DNA of 64,000 nt, from the NCBI GenBank assembly GCA_903873485.1, contig CAIQOO010000101.1, positions 19,492-83,491 on the forward strand. The letters run 5' to 3'. Shown in pieces: positions 18,857 to 28,184 of the stretch; within the stretch, counting starts at the first letter, position 1, and each line of letters starts with the position of its first letter. Source of the DNA: an uncultured beta proteobacterium (GTDB lineage Bacteria > Pseudomonadota > Gammaproteobacteria > Burkholderiales > Burkholderiaceae_C). The notes under the pieces were generated by a model. The model was given only the letters and a program-made list of their open reading frames with translations, was not told the origin of the DNA and did no database searches. Both the position numbers and the translations under genes were made by a program.

Positions 18857-21073
18857 TCAATGACGCGAACGGCGAACCAGAGCCCCAGTGTCCAGAATCA
18901 GCGCCACCTTGCCATCCCCCAGAATAGTGGCACCAGATACATTGGGAACTTTTCGGTAATTTGATTCAAGATTTTTGACAACCACCTGTTGCTGGCCCAA
19001 AAGTTCGTCCACCAACAATACTACCCGGCTACCTTCTGCCTCAATCACCACCATAATGTCGCTGGTTTTTTCGGCATCGTACCTTGGAACCTGAAAAACT
19101 TTTTCCAGTTCGATCACCGGCATATATTCATCGCGCACTTTCACCAATTGTGCACCCTGCCCGACAGTACTGACTGCGTCAGATTTCACCTGAAACGACT
19201 CGACTACAGACGACAACGGCAATATATATACTTCATTGCCAACACCGACCGACATTCCGTCCATGATCGCAAGTGTCAATGGCAGACGGACCGACACTTT
19301 CATGCCGTACCCCTCAGATGAATCAATCTCGACGGTACCATTCAAAGACGTTATGTTGCGCTTGACAACATCCATCCCAACCCCGCGTCCCGACACATCA
19401 GTCACAACCTCGGCGGTTGAAAAACCTGGCGCAAATATTAGTTGCCAAACCTCGGAATCCGTCATTTGATCAGACACATCAAGGCCACGCTCACGGGCTT
19501 TGGCCAATATTCTTTCTCGGGACATGCCTCGACCATCATCACGCACTTCGATCACGATTGAGCCACCCTGATGCGCTGCGGACAGCGTGATCGTTCCGGT
19601 TTCGGACTTTCCTGCCCGTACCCGGTCAGCGGGCATTTCAATCCCGTGATCGCAACTGTTACGCACCAAATGCGTCAAAGGATCGGTAATTTTCTCAACC
19701 AATCCTTTGTCTAGCTCGGTGGCCTCCCCTTGTGTCAAAAAATCCACCTTTTTACCGAGTTTCCCGGCAAGATCCCGCAACATTCTCGGAAATCGGCTGA
19801 ATACGATGGACATCGGTATCATGCGAATCGACATCACCGACTCTTGCAAATCTCTGGTATTCCTGTCCAAATCAGTCAAGCCGGTCAGCAACTGTTGATA
19901 TACCGCCGGATCAAGAGCACGGCTATTTTGAGCCAGCATGGCTTGCGTAATCACCAATTCCCCCACCAGATTGATCAATTGATCCACTTTGCTGATGGCA
20001 ACGCGTATCGTCGCCGCTTCAGGTTGGGAATTCGCCGCAGTTGCCGACTTTGTATTGTTTCTGGCAGATTTGACGACTGCATCGTCACCGATTGCAGCAG
20101 TTGATGGAAGAAGCGCCGCAGCATGCGCTTCTGGTGCGCCAGGTGCCCCATCAAAAAAGCCAAAACTGGCGGACGTTTGTTGTGCTGGCAGAGAAGTTTC
20201 TTTGTTGTTTTCGGCAGCATTCACTGCCGCCAGACTTTGATTTGCAGTGGACCTGCCACTGCTGGCCTCTGTCAATTTCGGCGTGCTTGAAAAGTCTTTG
20301 ATGACGACCTGCTCGCGTGCTACATGAAATGCAAACAAATCCAGCAAATCATCATTTGACGAAGTGGTTTCTACCTGAAAAACGCGCGACTTGGGGTCAG
20401 CGCTGGTCAGCGCCCGGATTACCCCCAAACCTGCAATATCCCGAAAAAGCTCCTCAATCGCATCCGCTTGCTCGGGATTGTCAAGGTTGCTGATAATCAC
20501 CTGAAGGTTGCGCTGATCGTTTGGAACGGCCTCTTGCCGACGAACTTCCGGCACAACGATTTGCTGAACTTCAACCGGCTTTGGCTGCTGCCTGGCTTCA
20601 ACCGGCTCTGCCTTCAAACGCGCGGGAGCCGCCGCCTGAGGGACCAAACCACCTGAAACCAGTGCCCTGATTCTCCTGACAAGCTCTCCTGTCGGAGTCG
20701 CAACGCCTTCATCGCCGGATTGATGCCGCGCCAGCAAACTGCGCGATGCATCGGCAGACTCCAGCAATACATCGACCATCGCGGAGGTTGGTTGCAGTTC
20801 ATGCCGACGCAGGCGATCCAGCAGCGACTCCATCTGGTGTGTCAACTCGGCCACGTCAGAGAAGCCGAATGTAGCGGCCCCACCTTTGACCGAATGTGCA
20901 CAACGGAAAACACCATTCAACTCCTCATCGTCTGCGGTTTCCAGATTCAAATTGAGCAGCATTTGCTCCATCAAATCAAGGTTTTCGCCTGCTTCCTCAA
21001 AAAAAATCTGATAAAACTGGCTCAGATCAAAGTCCGCGCCTGAACCGCCAGTTTCATGATGCACTTCAGCCAT
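18857..21073 (-). CDS. cheA: Chemotaxis sensor kinase CheA
   Basis: HPt domain FRCAHSVKGGAATFGF; PLTHLVRNSCDHGIEMPADRV; GRGVGMDVVKRNI; CheW-like C-terminus. Confidence 0.96.
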   Translation of the reverse strand: MAEVHHETGGSGADFDLSQFYQIFFEEAGENLDLMEQMLLNLNLETADDEELNGVFRCAHSVKGGAATFGFSDVAELTHQMESLLDRLRRHELQPTSAMVDVLLESADASRSLLARHQSGDEGVATPTGELVRRIRALVSGGLVPQAAAPARLKAEPVEARQQPKPVEVQQIVVPEVRRQEAVPNDQRNLQVIISNLDNPEQADAIEELFRDIAGLGVIRALTSADPKSRVFQVETTSSNDDLLDLFAFHVAREQVVIKDFSSTPKLTEASSGRSTANQSLAAVNAAENNKETSLPAQQTSASFGFFDGAPGAPEAHAAALLPSTAAIGDDAVVKSARNNTKSATAANSQPEAATIRVAISKVDQLINLVGELVITQAMLAQNSRALDPAVYQQLLTGLTDLDRNTRDLQESVMSIRMIPMSIVFSRFPRMLRDLAGKLGKKVDFLTQGEATELDKGLVEKITDPLTHLVRNSCDHGIEMPADRVRAGKSETGTITLSAAHQGGSIVIEVRDDGRGMSRERILAKARERGLDVSDQMTDSEVWQLIFAPGFSTAEVVTDVSGRGVGMDVVKRNITSLNGTVEIDSSEGYGMKVSVRLPLTLAIMDGMSVGVGNEVYILPLSSVVESFQVKSDAVSTVGQGAQLVKVRDEYMPVIELEKVFQVPRYDAEKTSDIMVVIEAEGSRVVLLVDELLGQQQVVVKNLESNYRKVPNVSGATILGDGKVALILDTGALVRRSRH

Positions 21074-21121
21074 GAAATTCTCCTGAATTGAATTCTTGTG
21101 GTTTTCGCAAAAAAACGCTCG

Positions 21122-21484
21122 TTACTTGATCACCTTTTTGATGACCTCCAGCAATCGCGCCGGGTCAAAGGGCTTTACCAGCCAGCCCGTCGCACCTGCA
21201 GCACGACCAGCCTGCTTCATCAGGTCACTCGACTCGGTTGTCAGCATCAAAATCGGTATCGTCTTGAACTCCGGACTTTCGCGCAATTTCCGGGTCAGAC
21301 CCAGTCCATCAAGTCGCGGCATATTTTGATCGGTCAAAACAAGATCAAAGCTTTGTTCCTGTGCCTTTTCAATCGCATCGATACCATCAATTGCTTCAAC
21401 CACCTGATAGCCTGCCCCCACCAGCGTAAATGACACCATCTTGCGCATGGATGGCGAATCATCGACAGTAAGAATGACAGGCAT
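21122..21484 (-). CDS. cheY: Chemotaxis response regulator CheY
   Basis: Single REC domain, MPVILTVDDSPSMRKMVSFTL; LVLTDQNMPRLDGLGL; GWLVKPFDPARLLEVI. Confidence 0.9.
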   Translation of the reverse strand: MPVILTVDDSPSMRKMVSFTLVGAGYQVVEAIDGIDAIEKAQEQSFDLVLTDQNMPRLDGLGLTRKLRESPEFKTIPILMLTTESSDLMKQAGRAAGATGWLVKPFDPARLLEVIKKVIK

Positions 21485-21521
21485 GAATAACTCCGACTAT
21501 TTCAACCAAAAACCATGACAA

Positions 21522-21968
21522 TTAAAAAAGCTCTATTGAACCGGCTTGCATTTCATCTTGGGTGACAGGATTTGGACGGTCCGGAACCTCTTCAACAAAT
21601 GGCACCGCCTCACCGTCCTCCGGCCCCATGGCATCTGCCGCCAGCCGATACGCGCACCCCTGCAGCACCCGGGATGTATGCACAATCAGTTGTGAAGCCA
21701 TGTCCTGGAATTGCAACTCGGTCACTGCAGAATGCAGCGCAACCCGCACCTGGCGCAATTCGTCCAGATCAGACAGCGCCGGTGAAGCCAGGTTTTCACT
21801 CGCCGCAGTGAATCGCTGCATTAAATTTTCCATGGTATGCGCCAGCAAACGATCCAATCGATTCAAATCATGCACAACCACCAGCAACGAGTCCTGCACT
21901 TCTGCAACCAACATGACCGGCAACTTGACGGTCGGCGTTGAAAATAGTGGCTCGATAGGCATGCGCAT
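21522..21968 (-). CDS. Small chemotaxis-associated protein, CheZ-like helical protein (tentative)
   Basis: First gene upstream of cheY; ALHSAVTELQFQDMASQLIVHTSRVLQ resembles the CheZ active-site helix; C-terminal GSIELF. Confidence 0.45.
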   Translation of the reverse strand: MRMPIEPLFSTPTVKLPVMLVAEVQDSLLVVVHDLNRLDRLLAHTMENLMQRFTAASENLASPALSDLDELRQVRVALHSAVTELQFQDMASQLIVHTSRVLQGCAYRLAADAMGPEDGEAVPFVEEVPDRPNPVTQDEMQAGSIELF

Positions 21969-22035
21969 CCAACTCTCTGCTAAGTACACCGCAAGGCAAA
22001 CCATTCCGGTTCGATGAACGATCATAGCGCCAATC

Positions 22036-23169
22036 ATGACAAACCAAGACCAAACACCCTCTCCTTTGTGCATTTTGCATCTGGAAGACTCCGAACAAGA
22101 CCATCTGCTCATCCAGCGCGAGTTGTCCAGATCGGGCGAGCCAGTGGAAGTCAAACGGGTTGAGACCCTGGACTGTTTTGCCAACGCACTGGCCCAGGCG
22201 CATTTCAACCTGGTTCTGGCAGATTACCGGCTGGCAGGCTTTACCGCGCTGGATGCCTGGCAACTGATGCAGGAAAGAAAAATCCAGCTCCCATTTATCC
22301 TGCTGTCTGGGGCGATTGGAGAAACTGCAGCGGTTCAAGCCATCAAGGCCGGAATCAGCGATTATTTGCCCAAATCCGACTTGGGCAAACTCCGGCACGT
22401 GATACAGCGTGCCATTGAAATACACAAAATCCTGCGTGCCAAGGAACGAGCCGATTTCGAGCTGGTTCAATCGGAAAAAAGACTGGCCAGTTTTGCGCAG
22501 CACCTGCAAGCCACCATTGAGCAAGAACGTGCCTCGATAGCCCGGGAGATTCATGATGATATTGGCGGCTCCCTGGCGGCCATCCGTTTTGACCTCTCCT
22601 GGATTGAACGTCATACCGCCGATCAGGCAACCCTGTCGCACATCGCGGCCGCCACTGAAATGCTTGCGCACGCGGTTGAAGCCAGCCAGCGCATCATGAT
22701 GAATTTGCGCCCTGCCATTCTGGACCAGGGGCTGGTCGCGGCAATTTACTGGCTGGCGGGCGACTTCATCAAACGAACCAGGATTGAAACCATCATCCGC
22801 GCTCCTGAGCAAATTGGAAACCTGCCAAAGCCGGTTCAATTGGTGGCGTACCGAACAGCACAGGAGGCATTGACCAACATCGCAAAACACGCCCAATGCA
22901 CATTGGTCAAGATTGATCTTTCCGGTGATGAAGATGTTCTGACCATGGAGATATCAGACAATGGCTTGGGAGCCAGCAATTTTGATTTATCCAAACCCCA
23001 GAGTTTTGGCATTCGTGGCTTGAAGGAGCGTGCCAAAACCGTCGGCGGCTGGATCGATGTCAGTTCCCGTACCGGTGCCGGCATGGCGATCACCCTGTCT
23101 GTTCCCTTGACAGACGCAGAAAAAATACAACAGGAGCAACAGCGACATGATCCGAGTAATTTTGTGTGA
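22036..23169 (+). CDS. REC domain-HisKA_3 (NarX/DegS-type) histidine kinase
   Basis: CILHLEDSEQDHLLIQRELSRSG...NLVLADYRL; ERASIAREIHDDIGGSLAAIRFDLSWIE; TAQEALTNIAKHA; FGIRGLKERAKTVGGWIDV. Confidence 0.85.
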   Translation: MTNQDQTPSPLCILHLEDSEQDHLLIQRELSRSGEPVEVKRVETLDCFANALAQAHFNLVLADYRLAGFTALDAWQLMQERKIQLPFILLSGAIGETAAVQAIKAGISDYLPKSDLGKLRHVIQRAIEIHKILRAKERADFELVQSEKRLASFAQHLQATIEQERASIAREIHDDIGGSLAAIRFDLSWIERHTADQATLSHIAAATEMLAHAVEASQRIMMNLRPAILDQGLVAAIYWLAGDFIKRTRIETIIRAPEQIGNLPKPVQLVAYRTAQEALTNIAKHAQCTLVKIDLSGDEDVLTMEISDNGLGASNFDLSKPQSFGIRGLKERAKTVGGWIDVSSRTGAGMAITLSVPLTDAEKIQQEQQRHDPSNFV

Positions 23170-23776
23170 TGACCATGCCATGATCAGACGTGGCATCCGG
23201 GACACCTTGGCAGAGGCGGTTGACATTCAGGTGACCGGCGAAGCAGGCAGCTACGCGGAGGTGCGCGAGGCCTTTCGGCTCCATCCCTGCGATGTGCTCC
23301 TGCTCGATATCAATCTTCCTGGACGTGGCGGGCTTGAGGTTTTGGCCAGTCTGCGCGAGGCCGACTCGCCGATTAAAGTCCTGATGGTGTCGATGTACCC
23401 CGAAGATCAATACGCCATACGCTGCCTGAAGGCCGGCGCGCAGGGCTACCTGAACAAAGCCGGTGACCCGGCAGATTTGATCACCGCTGTTCGCACCGTC
23501 GCCCAAGGCAAAAAATTCATCTCCCCGGCAGTGGCTCAAATGCTGGTCGAGAACCTCAACACGCCCGAGAACACCAGCTTGCACGCCAGCCTATCCGAGC
23601 GCGAACTGCAAACATTGCTGAAAATTGCCTCTGGCAAGCGGCTCTCGGACATCGCGCAGGAGTTGATGCTTAGCCCAAAAACGGTCAGCGTGTACCGCTC
23701 CCGCGTATTGGAAAAGCTCAAACTGGCCAACAACTCAGAGTTGACCGTCTATGCCATCCGCAACGGATTGGTCTGA
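23147..23776 (+). CDS. NarL/FixJ-family (LuxR HTH) response regulator
   Basis: MIRVILCDDHAMIRRGIRDTL; LSERELQTLLKIASGKRLSDIAQELMLSPKTVSVYRSRVLEKL. Confidence 0.9.
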   Translation: MIRVILCDDHAMIRRGIRDTLAEAVDIQVTGEAGSYAEVREAFRLHPCDVLLLDINLPGRGGLEVLASLREADSPIKVLMVSMYPEDQYAIRCLKAGAQGYLNKAGDPADLITAVRTVAQGKKFISPAVAQMLVENLNTPENTSLHASLSERELQTLLKIASGKRLSDIAQELMLSPKTVSVYRSRVLEKLKLANNSELTVYAIRNGLV

Positions 23777-23839
23777 GGCCAGACCCCAATCGGGCTGGCA
23801 TCCCTGGGCGAATCAGGAAGTCTCAAGGTATCGCCTGCT

Positions 23840-24607
23840 TCAGATGGCGGCAAAAATGTCAATTGCGCGCGTCATCAAAGCCAAAAAAGGCTGATCCAGC
23901 ATCGGCAGTGTGGTCGCCATGCCCACCAGGCCCACCGTCAGGGTGATCGGAAATCCGATGGCGTAAATGTTCATCTGGGGAGCCACGCGCGAAACAATGC
24001 CCAAGGCCAGATTGGCAAACATCAGCATGCCAACCATCGGCAGCGCCATCCAGAGTCCGCTGGCAAATAGATCTGCCCCCAGATTGAGGACTTTCATTTG
24101 TTTCACCGCCGTCAGGAAGTTCTGGTCAACCGGGAACGATTTGAAACTGTTGATGACGGTCATCAGCACCAGGAAATGGCCGTTCATGACGATGAACATG
24201 AAAATGGCCATTTGCCCAAAAAACCGCGCGACCGCACTGGACTGGGTATTAAAAGAAGGGTCGAAGAATGAGGCAAAACTCAAACCCATCTGAAACCCGA
24301 CCACTTCGCCGGCCAATTCCACCGCCGCAAAAACCAGCCGAATGGCAAAACCGATGGCCAGCCCAACACCCACTTGCTGCATCACCGCGCCGATGGCGCC
24401 CGGGCTGGTCATGCTGATGACCGGCTGCTGTCCCAAAGCCGGCTGCGCTGCCAGCGCGATGAAAAAGGCCAGCGCGATGCGCGCACGAACCGGAAAAGCC
24501 TTTGACGAAAAAACCGGTGCCGAGGTAAACACCGCAAGCGTTCGCAAAAATGGCCAGATCACCGGCGACAGCCAGGCCATCAAATCGACTTCAGACAGGG
24601 TGATCAC
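23840..24607 (-). CDS. fliR: Flagellar export protein FliR
   Basis: FliR-like multi-TM protein, SSAVARFFGQMAIFMFIVMNGHFLVL; operon position. Confidence 0.92.
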   Translation of the reverse strand: MITLSEVDLMAWLSPVIWPFLRTLAVFTSAPVFSSKAFPVRARIALAFFIALAAQPALGQQPVISMTSPGAIGAVMQQVGVGLAIGFAIRLVFAAVELAGEVVGFQMGLSFASFFDPSFNTQSSAVARFFGQMAIFMFIVMNGHFLVLMTVINSFKSFPVDQNFLTAVKQMKVLNLGADLFASGLWMALPMVGMLMFANLALGIVSRVAPQMNIYAIGFPITLTVGLVGMATTLPMLDQPFLALMTRAIDIFAAI

Positions 24608-24628
24608 AACATTGTCCGGCTTGCCGAT

Positions 24629-24898
24629 TTACATCACCGCTGCCGGTATCGCCTCGATGGTGCGCCGGATGTATTCCACCAGCATATTCAGCATCCACGG
24701 CCCAGCCAGCGCAAACACTGCCATGGCAGCGATGAGCTTGGGAACGAAAGCCAGCGTTGCCTCGTTGATTTGCGTCACCGCCTGAAACAGGCTGACGATC
24801 AGGCCGACCACCAGCACGATGCCCAGCACCGGTGCCGACACCATCAGCATCATCCACAGAGCCTCTTGCCCCATCGCCAAAACCAGTTGCGCATTCAT
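24629..24898 (-). CDS. fliQ: Flagellar export protein FliQ
   Basis: 89 aa, two TM; SLFQAVTQINEATLAFVPKL. Confidence 0.95.
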   Translation of the reverse strand: MNAQLVLAMGQEALWMMLMVSAPVLGIVLVVGLIVSLFQAVTQINEATLAFVPKLIAAMAVFALAGPWMLNMLVEYIRRTIEAIPAAVM

Positions 24899-24911
24899 GT
24901 TTGCAGCTTGA

Positions 24912-25685
24912 TCAAGTTACAAAGCTGGCAGCCAGCGAGCCGATCAACAGGTTCCAGCCATCGGCGAGTACAAAAATCATCAGCTTGAACGGCAACGCCA
25001 CCAGCACCGGCGACAGCATCATCATGCCCAGCGACATCAGTACGCTGGCGACCACAATGTCAATCACCAAAAATGGAATAAAGATCATGAAGCCGATTTG
25101 AAAAGCTGATTTCAGCTCACTGATCACAAAGGCTGGCACCAGCACGCGAATTGGCGCGGTGCCGGCATCGGTTGCCGGATCAAGTTTGGCCAGCTTGACA
25201 AACAAGGCCAGATCCGACTGGCGGGTCTGTTTGCTCATGAAGGCGCGCATTGGCGCTTCTGCCTTGACCAGCGCCTGCTCAAAAGGCAGGGCATTGGTGC
25301 TGTAGGGCAAATAAGCATCGCTATAAACCTTGTCCAGTGTTGGTCCCATCACAAACACTGTCAGAAACAGCGACAAGCCGACCACCACCTGGTTCGGCGG
25401 GGCCGATTGCGTGCCGATCGCCTGGCGCAGCAAGGACAGCACAATCACGATGCGGGTAAAGCCGGTCATCATCAGCAGCACTGCCGGCAAAAATGACAGT
25501 GCGGTAAAAAACAGCAGGGTCTGTATCGGCACCGAAAAACTCACACTTGAAGGCCCGCTACCCATTAACAGCGGCAGTTGTGCGCTGGTTTGCGCCATGG
25601 CCGCCCAAGACAGAGCCAGCAGCAGGCCAGCCAGTGCCAGCTTGGCGGTGAATGCTGCGATGCCTGTCGGCATGGCCCGTTTCAT
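24912..25685 (-). CDS. fliP: Flagellar export protein FliP
   Basis: MMTGFTRIVIVLSLLRQAIGTQSAPPNQVVVGLSLFLTVFVMGP. Confidence 0.96.
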   Translation of the reverse strand: MKRAMPTGIAAFTAKLALAGLLLALSWAAMAQTSAQLPLLMGSGPSSVSFSVPIQTLLFFTALSFLPAVLLMMTGFTRIVIVLSLLRQAIGTQSAPPNQVVVGLSLFLTVFVMGPTLDKVYSDAYLPYSTNALPFEQALVKAEAPMRAFMSKQTRQSDLALFVKLAKLDPATDAGTAPIRVLVPAFVISELKSAFQIGFMIFIPFLVIDIVVASVLMSLGMMMLSPVLVALPFKLMIFVLADGWNLLIGSLAASFVT

Positions 25686-26032
25686 GGCCGATAGCCTTGC
25701 GTCACAACAGCAGGCGATTGATTTTCGGCATGCACGGGTATCCTGAAGTCGTCAGCAGCGCCGGATACGTTTGGCGGCAGCGTCAGGCTGTGCAGGCAAT
25801 TGATGGTCTGTGCCGTGACGCCCAGCGTCAGCCAGACCCGCGCATTCTCTGGCCCGACTTCAACCGTCACCACCCGCTGATGCGGCCCAACAGCCACAGC
25901 AGAGACAATCCGCGTGGCAGCCGGAGTGCCGGCAAAACCCGTACCCATGCGGCGTTGCAGCCATTTCAGCCCCAGGGGAATCATGGCCAGCACCAGCACC
26001 ACCAAAAAAACCGGCACCCAGGCAGAAGACAT
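25682..26032 (-). CDS. fliO: Flagellar protein FliO
   Basis: Short single-TM protein between fliN and fliP; VAVGPHQRVVTVEVGPENARVWLTLGVT. Confidence 0.8.
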   Translation of the reverse strand: MSSAWVPVFLVVLVLAMIPLGLKWLQRRMGTGFAGTPAATRIVSAVAVGPHQRVVTVEVGPENARVWLTLGVTAQTINCLHSLTLPPNVSGAADDFRIPVHAENQSPAVVTQGYRP

Positions 26033-26039
26033 GGCGCAA

Positions 26040-26474
26040 TCACCCCTTGCTGACGCGGCGCAATCGCTCGGACGGGGTCACCACATCGGTCAAGCGGATG
26101 CCAAACTTATCATTGACCACCACCACCTCGCCTTGCGCGATCAGATAGCCGTTAACCAGCACATCCATCGGCTCGCCTGCCAGGGCATCGAGTTCAACCA
26201 CCGAACCCTGGCCAAGTTGCAAAATATGCTTGATGGGCACTTTGGTGCGCCCCAGCTCGACCGACAGCAACACCGGAATGTCCAGCACACGATTGATGTC
26301 ATTGATCTGCGCGTCATTGCCGCCCATGCCGGATGAGTATCCGCGCTGCGAATCGCCCGTCAAAACCCCGCCGGGTTCAGGGGCGCTGGGAGTTTCGGCA
26401 CTTTTTTGCTCCAGCAAGGCCTCAGCCCAGTCTGCCAGGCCATCGTCTTCCGGTGCTTGTTCATCAATTGCCAT
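26040..26474 (-). CDS. fliN: Flagellar motor switch protein FliN
   Basis: DINRVLDIPVLLSVELGRTKVPIKHILQLGQGSVVELDALAGEPMDVLVNGYLIAQGEVVVVNDKFGIRLTDVV. Confidence 0.96.
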   Translation of the reverse strand: MAIDEQAPEDDGLADWAEALLEQKSAETPSAPEPGGVLTGDSQRGYSSGMGGNDAQINDINRVLDIPVLLSVELGRTKVPIKHILQLGQGSVVELDALAGEPMDVLVNGYLIAQGEVVVVNDKFGIRLTDVVTPSERLRRVSKG

Positions 26475-27468
26475 GTCGTTCACCTTTCCAGTTGAGGTCA
26501 TTGTTCCTCAGGCAGCGCTCGATCTTGAGCGCATACTTGGCGTTGTGGGTGCCGTATTGGCACTCAAAAATAGGCACGCCATCGACCGTGGCCTGCACCC
26601 GGGGCTGACGATCCAGTTCGATGAAGTCGCCTGGTTTCATGGCCAGCAGTTGTTCTATGGTTGCATCGGCATGGGCCAGTTCGGCCACCAGCACCACCTG
26701 TGCTGCCTGAATTTCCTGTGTCAGCACATTCACCCAGCGCCGATCAACCTCGATCGAATCCCCCTGGGTGGAGGAATACAACACATCCCGAATCGGCTCC
26801 AGCGTGGCATAAGGAAAGCAAAAGTGAATCGCACCGGTGATCTCGCCGATTTCGAGCTGAAACGAAGTCGATACCACGATCTCGCTCGGCGTGGCGATAT
26901 TGGCAAACTGCGGCTGCATCTCGGAGCGCTGGTAATCGAGTTCCAGCGGATAAATACCAACCCAGGCTTTCTTGTACTCGTCGGTGATCACGTCAACCAG
27001 CCGGTTGATGACGCGCTGTTCGGTGGCTGAAAAATCCCGTCCCTCGATGCGGGTCTGGAATTTTCCGATGCCGCCATACAAAGATTCGATCACGCCAAAA
27101 ACCAGCGCCGGCTCACACACAATCATGCCACTGCCGCGCAGCGGCCGAATCGCCACGATATTGAAGTTGGTCGGCACCGCCAGTTCGCGCAAAAAAGCGC
27201 TGTAGCGCTGTACCGTGACCGGTCCGACCGAAATTTCCGGGCTTCTGCGGATGAAGTTGAACAGGCCGACCCGCAAATTGCGGGCAAAACGCTCGTTGAC
27301 GATTTCCATCGTGGGCATGCGCCCGCGAACAATCCGCTCCTGACTTGAAATGTTGTAGAGACGGACTTCACCACTCTCGACCACCTCTTCAGCGAGCTTC
27401 TGGCTTTCCCCTGTGACCCCTTCGAGCAGGGCATCGACCTCTTCTTGGGATAAAAACGATTCACTCAT
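26464..27468 (-). CDS. fliM: Flagellar motor switch protein FliM
   Basis: LSQEEVDALLEGV N-terminus; PTMEIVNERFARNLRVGLFNFIRRSPEI. Confidence 0.97.
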   Translation of the reverse strand: MSESFLSQEEVDALLEGVTGESQKLAEEVVESGEVRLYNISSQERIVRGRMPTMEIVNERFARNLRVGLFNFIRRSPEISVGPVTVQRYSAFLRELAVPTNFNIVAIRPLRGSGMIVCEPALVFGVIESLYGGIGKFQTRIEGRDFSATEQRVINRLVDVITDEYKKAWVGIYPLELDYQRSEMQPQFANIATPSEIVVSTSFQLEIGEITGAIHFCFPYATLEPIRDVLYSSTQGDSIEVDRRWVNVLTQEIQAAQVVLVAELAHADATIEQLLAMKPGDFIELDRQPRVQATVDGVPIFECQYGTHNAKYALKIERCLRNNDLNWKGERHGN

Positions 27469-27486
27469 GGCAGGCCCAGCGCCAAC

Positions 27487-28074
27487 TCATTGAACAATCA
27501 GGCTCGAAAACAAGACATCAACCACCGGGTATTGCACGGTGACTTTCTTTTTTGGCTTTTTCTTCGGCGCAGCGGTTTCGTCCTCCGGTGCCGGATCACC
27601 GCCAAACGGCACCGATGCCTCGCGCAAAATGTCTTCGATCAGCTTATGCTTGCCTTCAGGCGACAACAGGTTTTCGGAAGTGCGTTGCGACAGCAGCATC
27701 AGCACACCGCTTCTGATGGTCGGCATGAAAGCCTTGACAGAATCAGCCGCCTTGGCATCACGAACTTCCAGCGTGATGCCCACCTGCGCCACCCGTTCAC
27801 CACCCGGGTCGGCCAGATTGACCACCATGTTATCCATCGGCAAATAAACCGGGGGGGTCTTGGCTCCGCCATGATCAGGAGCCGCATGGGCAGCGGCAGC
27901 CGGCTCGCCGCCTTCTTCTTCGGCCGCAGCGGCTGCGGCACGCTGCTTGCTGATAAAGAGAAATGCCCCGCCGCCCAACACCAGCAGCAGCACGACAGCC
28001 ACGATGATGATCAGCATCTTTTTGCTCTTGGCAGGTGCCTGGGCTGTTTCGGCCGCTGCGGGTTTGGTAGCCAC
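27487..28074 (-). CDS. fliL: Flagellar basal body-associated protein FliL
   Basis: Single TM, YLPMDNMVVNLADPGGERVAQVGITLEVRD; VDVLFSSLIVQ C-terminus. Confidence 0.92.
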   Translation of the reverse strand: MATKPAAAETAQAPAKSKKMLIIIVAVVLLLVLGGGAFLFISKQRAAAAAAEEEGGEPAAAAHAAPDHGGAKTPPVYLPMDNMVVNLADPGGERVAQVGITLEVRDAKAADSVKAFMPTIRSGVLMLLSQRTSENLLSPEGKHKLIEDILREASVPFGGDPAPEDETAAPKKKPKKKVTVQYPVVDVLFSSLIVQ

Positions 28075-28184
28075 TGTTTGTCCTTTGGTATCTTGGTTAG
28101 CGTAGATTATTGAGCATGCCTGCAGGTCCGACGGGTCGATCTGCTGTCCAAAAGCATGGCAACTGCGCTGCTTGCGAGTCTAAA

